64,000 bases of DNA from positions 1-64,000 of the forward strand of contig JAOARP010000026.1 of assembly GCA_025210525.1 (NCBI GenBank), in the 5' to 3' direction. This DNA comes from Marinisporobacter sp. GTDB lineage: Bacteria > Bacillota > Clostridia > Peptostreptococcales > Thermotaleaceae. The translations under genes and the position numbers were made by a program. The notes under the pieces were generated by a model. It had not been told where the DNA came from. It searched no databases and was given only the letters and a program-made list of their open reading frames with translations. Every line of letters starts with the position of its first letter. The first letter of the stretch is position 1. This document shows, piece after piece, positions 46,123 through 55,500 of the stretch.

Positions 46123-46892
46123 TGTCAACTAATCAAGTAGATTTAACAAAGATCAAACCATATGGAGATACAATGAATGACGGAATGGTACAATTATGCT
46201 TTACATTACCAGTACCATGCGGAGAAGAAGCAAAAGAAGCTGCAAAACGTCTTGCTGCTAAAATGGGTCTTGAAGAACCAGCAGTTTGTCATGCAGAAGA
46301 CTTAGGTGTAGGATACACAATGTTCGTAATGTACGGAAAATGCTCTCATACAGTAGATTTCACATCTATTGAAGTACCAAAAGTAGATGTAGAAAGCTTT
46401 GGTCAAGAGGGAGTAGAAGAATATATAGCAGAAAATATTAAGAGAGATGTTGTTATTGTAGGTGCTTGTACAGGTACAGATGCACATACAGTAGGAATCG
46501 ATGCGATCCTTAATATGAAAGGATATAACCATCATTTTGGACTTGAGAGATACATCGGTGTAGAAGCACACAACTTAGGAAGTCAAGTTCCAAATGAAGA
46601 ATTCATTGCAAAAGCAATTGAGTTGAATGCTGATATTCTATTAGTATCTCAGGTTGTTACACAAAAAGATGTACACATTAAAAACCTTACAAACCTAGTA
46701 GAATTAGTTGAAGCAGAAGGAATTCGTGATAAGGTTGTATTAATCTGTGGAGGACCTAGAATTAACCATGAGCTTGCAAAAGAACTAGGATTCGATGCAG
46801 GTTTTGGTTCAGGATCTTATGCAGATGATGTTGGAACTTTTGGAGTAACTGAAATCGTAAAAAGAGGATTAGTAGATAGAGAAAAACTTTAA
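46122..46892 (+). CDS. kamE: Lysine 5,6-aminomutase beta subunit
   Basis: The 256-residue beta subunit carries the cobalamin-binding Rossmann domain. The base-off motif D120-x-H122-x-x-G125 (TGTDAHTVG) provides the axial histidine. K133 in LNMKG lies 11 residues later, the same distance as between His133 and the PLP lysine Lys144 reported for the C. sticklandii subunit. The SGS-like GFGSGSYADD segment completes the B12 fold. Its start overlaps the kamD stop. It ends the operon and is followed by a terminator; kce and kal do not follow. Confidence 0.96.
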   Translation: MSTNQVDLTKIKPYGDTMNDGMVQLCFTLPVPCGEEAKEAAKRLAAKMGLEEPAVCHAEDLGVGYTMFVMYGKCSHTVDFTSIEVPKVDVESFGQEGVEEYIAENIKRDVVIVGACTGTDAHTVGIDAILNMKGYNHHFGLERYIGVEAHNLGSQVPNEEFIAKAIELNADILLVSQVVTQKDVHIKNLTNLVELVEAEGIRDKVVLICGGPRINHELAKELGFDAGFGSGSYADDVGTFGVTEIVKRGLVDREKL

Positions 46893-46932
46893 TATTTTAA
46901 CATACGCATACACTCATCCCCAAATATAAATA

Positions 46933-46969
46933 AAAAATACTTAAGGCCAAAAAGTCTTAAGTATTTTTT
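46933..46969 (+). terminator. Rho-independent terminator of the kam operon
   Basis: AAAAATACTTAAG (46933-46945) pairs perfectly with CTTAAGTATTTTT (46956-46968), then T's. Confidence 0.9.
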
Positions 46970-47037
46970 GTTTGCAATAACAAAATCTTAAAAAATAGAG
47001 AGAAATATAGGAACTTATGTGAATATGAAAGATTGTA

Positions 47038-47075
47038 TGTGGATAATCTTATGCTTATAAAATTAGATATCCACA
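47038..47075. promoter_or_regulatory. Two convergent DnaA-box-like sites
   Basis: TGTGGATAA (47038-47046) is a perfect DnaA box in reverse orientation (TTATCCACA). ATATCCACA (47067-47075) differs at one position and lies in the opposite orientation. Together they also form an 8-bp inverted repeat. Two boxes are too few for an origin; they might be a DnaA-responsive site. Confidence 0.4.
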
Positions 47076-47214
47076 GGGCAGAAGAATATAAAATAGAAAT
47101 TTAAAGTATAAAGGGGAGTGGGATAAAAATTAGATAAAAAATGATTGAAGGACTAGATTTATTTTGACGATATATACATAAGAGAAGTGTATATTTTAAT
47201 TAAGGGGTGGAGTG

Positions 47215-48375
47215 ATGAGACAAAAAATTTTATTAGTTCCTGTAATGATTATGCTTTTATTAACACCGTTACTTAATACATATGGTGTTGGTCATGCTTT
47301 AGGGCAGTCTTATGAGGGTGTAAATAATTATGAAGATTTATATGAAAATAGTTATTTCACAGATATAAAAACCCATTGGGCAAGAAAATCTATTATAAAG
47401 ATGAGTGCTTTTTCTATTCTTAGAGGAATGGGAAACCACAAGTTTTATCCAGATTATAAGGTGACAAAGGAACAGGCGGTTGTTTTTATTGTAAGACTTA
47501 TGGGACTTGAAGAGGAAGCTCAGATTGCTGGAGAGAAAATGATGAAAGAAATAGATACGGGAGCTTATCAATTTAAATCCCCTCAAGATGATTGGACACA
47601 AGGATATATAAAAGTAGCTCAGAGTAAAAATATCATTACAAGGACAGAAGCAAAAAAAATATTAGAGTTATCTGATGAACAAAAAGATCAAATAGAAGAA
47701 AAGCTTGCTCAGAAAATGCTTGTGTATGACAAGAAAAAGGATCTTACAGATGAGCAGCTTCAAAATATAGAAAAGAGTATAAGAGAAAACCTAGAAAGAA
47801 GCTATACTTGGGAGCAAGCTGCAAATCGTGAGGAAGTAGCTTTATGGATTTCAAAAATGCTAGAGATTACTCCGATTAATGGAAAGTCCCAGCAAAAAAT
47901 TTATACCTTAAAGGATTGGAAAAGTATCAAAACTACATCGATTCCTATTATTGAAGCTATTCTTCAAAGAGGGATTATGAACAAAAACAGCAAAGGGTAT
48001 TTTAGACCTAAAGAATCTGTTACAAGAGGCCAAATGGCAGCAATACTTGATAAAGCTTCTGAAGAAATATTAAAAAAGCGAGGATATAAAAAATTATCAG
48101 GAACTGTTGAAGGCGTAGAAAGCTATGTTACATCAGAGCAAGATACTATATCCATGGATCTTTATGGAGTTGAAAATAGCACCTTTACAATTAATAATGA
48201 TGATGGTAGTTATGCGCAGCTTGTTGCTAAGAAATCTGATATAAGTGATTTTAATAAAGGGTTTTTAGTATATAAAAATGGTACTATAGGATTACCTAAA
48301 AATATTGCAGAATATGATTCTATAAAATATTTTATGAATGATGAGGGGAAAATTGTATTTGTAGAGGTTGAATAA
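47215..48375 (+). CDS. S-layer-homology (SLH) domain protein
   Basis: A 386-residue exported protein: a signal peptide (about 1-30), then three SLH repeats, the first from YFTDIKTHWARKSI to VVFIVRLMGLE, a diverged second, and a third from IPIIEAILQRGIMNKNSKGYF to MAAILDKASE. A C-terminal beta-rich domain (about 295-386, KLSGTVEGVESYVTSEQ) is of the kind often attached to SLH anchors. SLH repeats bind secondary cell wall polymer. ATG 47215 follows GGGGTGGAG; the GTG directly before it is less likely. It opens the surface-protein locus and is transcribed toward a shared bidirectional terminator. Confidence 0.9.
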   Translation: MRQKILLVPVMIMLLLTPLLNTYGVGHALGQSYEGVNNYEDLYENSYFTDIKTHWARKSIIKMSAFSILRGMGNHKFYPDYKVTKEQAVVFIVRLMGLEEEAQIAGEKMMKEIDTGAYQFKSPQDDWTQGYIKVAQSKNIITRTEAKKILELSDEQKDQIEEKLAQKMLVYDKKKDLTDEQLQNIEKSIRENLERSYTWEQAANREEVALWISKMLEITPINGKSQQKIYTLKDWKSIKTTSIPIIEAILQRGIMNKNSKGYFRPKESVTRGQMAAILDKASEEILKKRGYKKLSGTVEGVESYVTSEQDTISMDLYGVENSTFTINNDDGSYAQLVAKKSDISDFNKGFLVYKNGTIGLPKNIAEYDSIKYFMNDEGKIVFVEVE

Positions 48376-48397
48376 GTTATTTTTTTATCCATTATAG

Positions 48398-48456
48398 AAA
48401 AACTCCTTCTTGGTTTGAATGATTTTGGTCATTCCTATCTAAGAAGGAGTTTTTTA
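48398..48456. terminator. Bidirectional terminator between convergent genes
   Basis: AAAAACTCCTTCTT (48398-48411) pairs perfectly with AAGAAGGAGTTTTT (48441-48454), with T or A runs on both sides. An inner stem GAATGA/TCATTC makes a branched or long hairpin. It serves the SLH gene and the minus-strand stalk gene. Confidence 0.9.
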
Positions 48457-48475
48457 TACTCATTTTTATTGTTTA

Positions 48476-49582
48476 TTAATATTCGTAATCATAAGTATTT
48501 TTAATTTCGTTATCACCATCATCGTAAGTATACTCAGCTAGCTTATCATCATCTTTATCATATACATATACTTTGATATCTTTGTTATAGTCTCTATCGA
48601 TTCTTCCACAAACATCTTCTATAAAGTATCTAAAATCACTTTTATCTCGATTAGACCATATAGAATCTGTACGATCAAAATCACTATATATTTTTACTCT
48701 TATCTCATCACTATACTCTGATAGATCATATCTATTAAAATTCATAGTTTTTCCATTGTTTGAATGGTCATCAAAATGACGTTCAAGATCATCTTCTAAA
48801 TCATCCAAATCATCATCAGAATTACTAGAACTTCCATAAACATATTCTTCAGAGAGCTTATCACGACTTATATCATAAGTGTATTCGGCAGTTTTATCAT
48901 TATCTTCATCATAGACTGTAACTTCAATATCATCATTGTAATCTCTATCAACCTTTTCGCAAATTTTTTCTATAAAATCTTCAAAATCTGATTTGTCTCG
49001 ATTTTTCCAATAATTAGAGGTGCGATCAAAATCGCCATACATGCTTACTCTAATCTTATCGTTAGACAATTGACTGACATCATAATTATCAAAGTTTAAG
49101 GTTCTACCATTATTACGATGTGAATCATAATCGTCTTCAAGCTTCTTTTCTAAATCATTAAGATTTTTACGAGTAGTACTACTGGTAGTTTTATTATCTC
49201 TTAAAATATCTAGTTCAACTTTTTTCTGGCTTAACTGAAATTTCAAATTAGCAATTTCTGTATTTTTTTGATCTAATTCATATTGTAGTGTGTTGATATT
49301 AAAGCGATTATTATCATTAGAAGATAAATTCATCACTTTATTTTGATTATCCCATTGAATACCATAGCCCATGTTTTTAGCAATATCGTTAATAGAAACA
49401 TATACTTGACCATTGTAGATGAAGGGTTGGCTATAAAAGCCTAAGGGCTTACTGTCTAAATTGATACGAATATCATAAAACCAAGCAGTAATCTTTTGGC
49501 TATAGCCAGCAGTAGTACCTAAAACGGTGCCTAAAAGAAACACTATGATCAGTGCTAATGGAAATATAACTTTTTTCTTCAT
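48476..49582 (-). CDS. Secreted stalk-domain protein with two tandem Asp-rich repeats
   Basis: The 368-residue protein has a signal/anchor helix (about 4-25), a copper-amine-oxidase-N-like stalk domain (about 38-92, FIYNGQVYVSINDIAKNMGY), a coiled coil (about 97-130), and two tandem copies of an approximately 100-residue acidic domain (about 143-250 and 262-368). Both copies contain NNG+T-NF..YD, the DFDRT..W.NRDKSDF core and D-V-RDYN-DI-V-VYD-D.DK.AEYTYD. I do not recognise this repeat as a named domain. The high Asp content suggests cation binding. The minus-strand ATG has GGAGGTATTTT upstream. It lies divergent from the large surface gene. Confidence 0.82.
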   Translation of the reverse strand: MKKKVIFPLALIIVFLLGTVLGTTAGYSQKITAWFYDIRINLDSKPLGFYSQPFIYNGQVYVSINDIAKNMGYGIQWDNQNKVMNLSSNDNNRFNINTLQYELDQKNTEIANLKFQLSQKKVELDILRDNKTTSSTTRKNLNDLEKKLEDDYDSHRNNGRTLNFDNYDVSQLSNDKIRVSMYGDFDRTSNYWKNRDKSDFEDFIEKICEKVDRDYNDDIEVTVYDEDNDKTAEYTYDISRDKLSEEYVYGSSSNSDDDLDDLEDDLERHFDDHSNNGKTMNFNRYDLSEYSDEIRVKIYSDFDRTDSIWSNRDKSDFRYFIEDVCGRIDRDYNKDIKVYVYDKDDDKLAEYTYDDGDNEIKNTYDYEY

Positions 49583-49819
49583 AAAAATACCTCCGTCAAT
49601 TTCTTAAGTCTTTCTTCATTTTATCACAGATTGAATCATTTCCTCAACAATTTACTAAATATGGTTATTAGGAACTATATTACTATTTAATGAAATTGAC
49701 ATACAAGGGATGGGAAATATTTGGTAGAATGATAGATGGGGAAAAAAATAAAGATAAGTAGAAATTTGACCGATAATTTTAGTAGCAGAGTAGACGAGAG
49801 GGGGAAAGTGCATCTATAG
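49583..49819. other. Divergent intergenic region of the surface locus
   Basis: This holds promoters for the stalk gene and the large surface genes. TTGACA near 49698 and a TGGTAGAAT extended -10-like element nearby are not at good spacing. I see no coding frame. Confidence 0.4.
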
Positions 49820-52486
49820 ATGCGAATATTTATGAAAAAATATAAAGAAATTTGCTTGATTTTAGCAATTACTTTGATTTTTATGGGGATACCTATTGAA
49901 AATGTATATGGGGAAACAACAGAATTGCAGCCTATTAGCTATAGTTCAAGTATTAATGGTGAAAAAGATATAAGAAATTTAAATGAGACGGATTTAGAGA
50001 TAGATGGAAGTATTTATATAAAGTTTTTATCAAATATACAAAACAAAGATACTAGTGAGGTGAGCTCTCTTATCAATAAGGTACATATTTTTAAAGTATC
50101 TGAAGAATATACCTATGATTTGACTAAAAAAGAATTTGCAAATACTCAGCTAGTAGAGTTATCTATTGGAGAGGTACAAATTGATAGTCAGTATAAAAAT
50201 ATTATTAAGATTAAACCAGGTGAAGCATTGTTAGAACGAAATCAATATAAGATAATCGTAGATCAAGAGTCTATAGTGGATGAACAAGGAAATGGATTAG
50301 AAGATGATTTAACTTTTACATTTTGGACAAAATCCTCATCGAATACATCAGAAGGAAATCCATCCATTATCGAAAATAGTGAAACGGCTCATGTAAATCA
50401 ACCTAAATATGGAATAGATAATCCAATCATACTTCATGTGGATAAAGAAGTGATACCTGTAGCAGAGGAACAAGAGTATGATGTAAATATAGGAAAATTT
50501 TACGATAAAGCATTGAAAAATATAACTCTTTTAGAAATAAAAGATGAAAACCAAAAAGCATCTATTGAGAAGGTTAAGTTAGAGTATTATACAGATACGG
50601 TAGATAACGTGAAAAAAACTAAAATTTTATTATATCCTATTTATAGAGACACAAGTTCAGGAAACATCCTGAAAAATCAGCTAGATAGTGGAAAAGGTTA
50701 CAAATTAACTATTCCTGAGGGGATACTTGAAACAAGAAGCAATCAAGCTTTAGGAGCATATATGCAATATTTTTATGTGGAAACAGACCCTCAAAATCCA
50801 AAAATAGATAATCTAGAGAATAATCAATTAAAAGTAACAGATTTATATAATAGTGAAGGATTATTTTCGATTATAGGGCAAAACTTTCATGAGAAAATAA
50901 AAGAAATTAAATTACATCCTTTTAGTGGAAAAGCATCGAAAGAATTTATTGTGTTAAAAGATGGTTTTGAGTTAAAGGATGCTACAAAAATTGATGTACA
51001 CATCAAAGGAGATAATCGTACAGCTCTATCTAATGAAAGCAATACGGGTTCTTATGAAGTTTGGATTGATTTTGATGAAACACCTTTGACTGTGACAGAA
51101 AATGTTTATGCAACAGTAGCAAAAACAGTATATGGAACTTATCTTCAAATAGAATCAAAAGGGAAGCCTACAGTAAAAACAAAGTATCCACAATCAATAG
51201 ATGGAAAGCCTTGGTATGATGAAAAAAATTTAAAGCATGATGTAAATGATGATGTGACAAAAGATAAATATTTTGTCAAAGCTACTTTTGATGATTTAGA
51301 CAATCAATTAGGATTGACAACAGATATAGCAGATATAAAAAATTGTATTATTCGAACTGTAGGAGGTTTAGGAAATTTAATAGACACTGGATTTATAGAT
51401 GATATTTCCAATATGGATGATTCGAAAAAAAATGAGTATATACAAAAATATATATTTGTAAAAAGTGGACAACAAGCAACCTTATACATTCCTGTAAAAG
51501 CTTTAAGAGCTCAGACAAATTATCAGGTGATTATTCCTTCTGGCATGGTACATTATAAAGATACATTTGAAGAAAATGATTCCTTTGAATGGGTATTTAC
51601 AACTACTTCAGTACCTTTAGTAAAAGAAATATCTGTAGGGACTATTCCAGAAGATTATGATGAAGATGAACCTATATATGTTGAAGGAGACTTTTTTAGT
51701 ACGGAAAGTGGCAAGATCAAGGTATATTTTGATGATATTGAAGCGGAGGATGTAACTGTAGTTAGTGAAACACAGTTAAAGGTGTATCTTCCAGATGGAA
51801 GTGATCGATTAGGGCCAGGAACTTACGATATCATTGTAGAAAATGATAACAACCACAAAAGAACCATATATGGATCTTTAGGGGTTGTAAAATCAGGAGA
51901 CAAAGAAGATATTCCAAATGAAGAATATAAAATAAAAGGAGATAGCAAAGAAGGAGAGGTTCGAAGTAATTTAAAGGTAAGTGAAGATACATTATTTGTA
52001 TCACCAAGCGATATCAATGAAAATGTACTAGAATTTGATTTAGATGAATTGATGGGAAAAGATACGTTTCTTCGTAAGCTTCAATATGATGGAGATAAAA
52101 AATATAGTATAGGAATGCTTAAAACAAAGTCAAAATGGGCGAATATTATTCTTTATGGTGTAACCCTTGACCCTTATGCAGAAGAGGATGAAATTACTAT
52201 TCGTTTAGGTAGAACTGAGCCTTCTATCACACAAATGTTAAAGAGGAAGCTTAGAGGAAAAGGCGTTGTATCAGACTTTATACAAGTATCAGGAGAAAAT
52301 TACAAAATGAAAAATGTGCAGCTTCAGATACCTCTTAAATATAGTAATGGAAAGCATATTAAGGTTTTAAGATATGATGAGATGACAAGAAATTTTTATG
52401 AAACAGAATTCACAGTAAATCTAGTAGATAAAAAAGTTGAAATGATTTGTCCATATAAAGGTATATATATGGTTGTGACTGAATAG
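49820..52486 (+). CDS. Large secreted protein with Ig-like (SbsA/Big_5-type) and IPT/TIG domains
   Basis: The 888-residue protein has a signal peptide (about 8-31) and several SbsA/Big_5-like Ig domains recognisable by YKIIVDQESIVDEQGNGLEDDLTFTFWT, YKLTIPEGILETRSNQALG and YQVIIPSGMVHYKDTFEENDSFEWVF endings. An IPT/TIG domain lies at about 597-690 (VPLVKEISVGTIPEDYDEDEPIYVEGDFF), and a C-terminal domain at about 715-888 ends like other bacterial surface-protein tails. No SLH repeat is present, so it probably relies on partners. Two nearby ATG codons (49820, 49832) are possible starts. Fifteen bases separate it from the giant gene. Confidence 0.82.
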   Translation: MRIFMKKYKEICLILAITLIFMGIPIENVYGETTELQPISYSSSINGEKDIRNLNETDLEIDGSIYIKFLSNIQNKDTSEVSSLINKVHIFKVSEEYTYDLTKKEFANTQLVELSIGEVQIDSQYKNIIKIKPGEALLERNQYKIIVDQESIVDEQGNGLEDDLTFTFWTKSSSNTSEGNPSIIENSETAHVNQPKYGIDNPIILHVDKEVIPVAEEQEYDVNIGKFYDKALKNITLLEIKDENQKASIEKVKLEYYTDTVDNVKKTKILLYPIYRDTSSGNILKNQLDSGKGYKLTIPEGILETRSNQALGAYMQYFYVETDPQNPKIDNLENNQLKVTDLYNSEGLFSIIGQNFHEKIKEIKLHPFSGKASKEFIVLKDGFELKDATKIDVHIKGDNRTALSNESNTGSYEVWIDFDETPLTVTENVYATVAKTVYGTYLQIESKGKPTVKTKYPQSIDGKPWYDEKNLKHDVNDDVTKDKYFVKATFDDLDNQLGLTTDIADIKNCIIRTVGGLGNLIDTGFIDDISNMDDSKKNEYIQKYIFVKSGQQATLYIPVKALRAQTNYQVIIPSGMVHYKDTFEENDSFEWVFTTTSVPLVKEISVGTIPEDYDEDEPIYVEGDFFSTESGKIKVYFDDIEAEDVTVVSETQLKVYLPDGSDRLGPGTYDIIVENDNNHKRTIYGSLGVVKSGDKEDIPNEEYKIKGDSKEGEVRSNLKVSEDTLFVSPSDINENVLEFDLDELMGKDTFLRKLQYDGDKKYSIGMLKTKSKWANIILYGVTLDPYAEEDEITIRLGRTEPSITQMLKRKLRGKGVVSDFIQVSGENYKMKNVQLQIPLKYSNGKHIKVLRYDEMTRNFYETEFTVNLVDKKVEMICPYKGIYMVVTE

Positions 52487-52500
52487 AGAGAGGTGGTAAA

Positions 52501-55500
52501 ATGGTTGATTTATTAAAAAAAGGAATAACCTTTTCGGTTGTGTTTTTGATGTTATTTGGTATGGTACCATGGGGCGATATAATATCTTATGCAGCTTATG
52601 ATGCAGATAAATTTTATGTAGATAATATAGCCATTACAAAAATTTATGAAGATGGTGGATATACTGTTAGCCAAACGAAATTAACGATATTTGGTAGATA
52701 TTTACAAGGTGTAGATGTTTCAAACTTTACAGAAGAAGGGCTTGTTCCTCTTGGAAACAGGACTTCTGATACAGATTCTACACAGGAATTTAATATTGAT
52801 GGAGATATTATTGGAGATATAAGGGTTGGAGGAATACATATTCCTTTAGAACAAAATGAATTTCCTACCTTATCAGGAGTAAGTAAAAGACATGTTATTC
52901 AAGGAAAAGATGCTCTTGAACTTAGAGGTTCTAATTTGAAAAATATTTATGATCATAAGGATGAATATGAAGTTTACTATAATAATCAAAGTTCACCAAC
53001 ATTTATTGCAGATGATCATTTTAATACAGTTACCAATGCAGTATATATTCCAGCCGGAGAATTAAAAGGAACGCCAGGACTTCAAAAAATTGTTATTTCT
53101 AAAGATAAAAAGGAATATATTGATTTTAGTAATAACAATGCAAAGAAAATAGCTGTAGGACAACCAAATGAAGGGAAAAATGAAGTAGCTGTTAAGATTC
53201 AACATACTTATAAAGATCAGTTTAGCCTTTTCCAGAGCATTGATGCAGAAAATTTGATAATGAACCCAAATAGAGGAATTCCAGGAGATACAATTATATT
53301 TACAGCAACAAAAGGGCTTGATAAAAACAGAGATGTATTTTTTCTAGAAAAATTAACTGATAAATTTGTTAATGAGAATAAAGGGGTAAATACACAATAT
53401 GTTGAAAAAGAAAATGAACCACAAAAACTGATTACACAAGTTCCGCCTAATTTAAAACCCATGGACTACTATGTAGTTTTAACTAATAAGATTAAAGATG
53501 GAGAAGATCCTAATGAAAAAATAACGCAGATGCTAGTTTTGGGGAAGTTTCCATATTATGACAAATTCACCGTGATTGATGGAAAACAAAAGATGAGAAT
53601 TGATACAGTTTCTCCAGATAAAGGGCCTGATTCGGGTTCGAAAGTGGAGATTATAGGTTCTTATTTTGGAACATTGAATTTGCCTGATTTTATTCCAAAT
53701 AGTGATAAAAAAGATGTTCATATGTACAAGAAAACAGATGGAAGTGATGACGAGACGGTTATGGAAATTGAATATTCGGAAGCAGATGATAATGGATTTA
53801 TAGGAAGCTATAATGGTATTCGTGTACAGTGGGCAAAGAGAACTATAAAGGTCATTATTGGAGGGGTAGCAAAGTTTGCTAAAAAATCAGATGATAGTGG
53901 TTATGAATATAGTTTTTCAGATAGTATAGATAAGATTAGTATGATTACTCAAAGTATTACAGATGCAGATGAAGATCCTACAAAGGATGTTATTGTTGAA
54001 TCAGAGACCGTTTTGAGATTAGAAGATGTTCCTAATAATGTGGTGATTAAAGATCGAGCAGAATTAAAGGATGGATATACTTTTATTAGAAGTAAATTGA
54101 TGCCAAATATTAAAAGTATGACTCCTGAAAAAATTCAAGTTGTACAAAAAAGTAATCTACCACCTTCTTATAAGATTGGTGGAGATTATGATAGATTGGT
54201 TGCTATATATGGTGAAAACTTTTTCGTTCACAAATATATAGATCAAAGTGGAACAGAAGTGATTCGATATCCTATTATAGAATTTGGAAATGGTATTCGA
54301 CTAAACAAAAATGAAACAGGAACTGGATCGAATCCTAATTTAGATTTAAAGGTATTTAATAAACAAGGACAAGAAGTAGATGGAAGTGAAAGCAATGAGC
54401 TTGGTAGTAAAATTTTAGTATATATACCACAAGAAACGGATATGGAAACGATTGGGAAAACTTCGGTCAAGATCATTAACCCTATAAGAAATAGTATAGA
54501 AGAAGGATTAGATCAAACAAAGGCAGACGCAGTAGAGTTTGTAGTGCCTAATGAAGTTAAAATGCCTATCATACAGGAAGTCGCTCCAAATATTGTAACG
54601 GTTAATGGTGGAGAAGAAGTAGAAATAATAGGTTCTAACTTTCAAGATGATGCAAAAGTATTCATAGATGGAAACGAGGTATCAGGAATTAAGCTTCAAG
54701 GAGATGGAAGAAAGATAACATTTACAGCTCCTCCAGGAAGAGAAGGAGAGACACAGATTCAAGTAATGAATCCAGAAGGTGGGCTGGCAATACATCCTTT
54801 CAGATATGTAAAAACCTATACAGATCCAAAACTGACTGATTTTTCTCCAAAATCAGGGAAGACAGATACGTTAGTTGTAGTGACAGGGCAAAACTTTTTA
54901 AAGCCTGATCCTACTGCTACAAAAAATGATATGTATAAATTGATTGGTACAAGGATTTTCTTAGAAGGAAAAGAAATTAACGAATATAATAAAAATCAAA
55001 CAACAAAAAAAATAGAACTTCAACCATATACAGCTCCTGTTGGATTAGAAATATTAAAAATTATAGATAACAAATTAAAATTACAAGATTATTATCATAG
55101 TGTAATATTAGAAGATAATAATGAAAGACATTATACTCTTGATAAGAATATGAAGGAAGAAATTATTTTATCAAATGGTGTAGATGAACAGTATAGTATA
55201 AAAGTTTTGGAAAATCGGATTAAAGGAGAAAAAGATGGTGGAAATACTTATACAGTTGCTGTAAAAGCAAATGGGATTACTTTAACAAATGATAGCAATA
55301 GTAGTGATCAGATTGAATTAACGATGAAGACACCCTTCAAAGTAGAAAATAATGTGATTGTCGGAGATCGAGTAGAAGTTGTAGACATTAATAAGCTTTA
55401 TTTTACCGTACCAAAGCTTCCTGGCGATGGATATTATGATGTAACGATCGTCAATCCTGATACTAAAAAAGATAGTAGAACAGATAATCAAGGATTTTAC

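Noticed and set aside
47038-47075. Replication origin
   Set aside because: Only two DnaA boxes, no clear unwinding element, and no dnaA or dnaN nearby.
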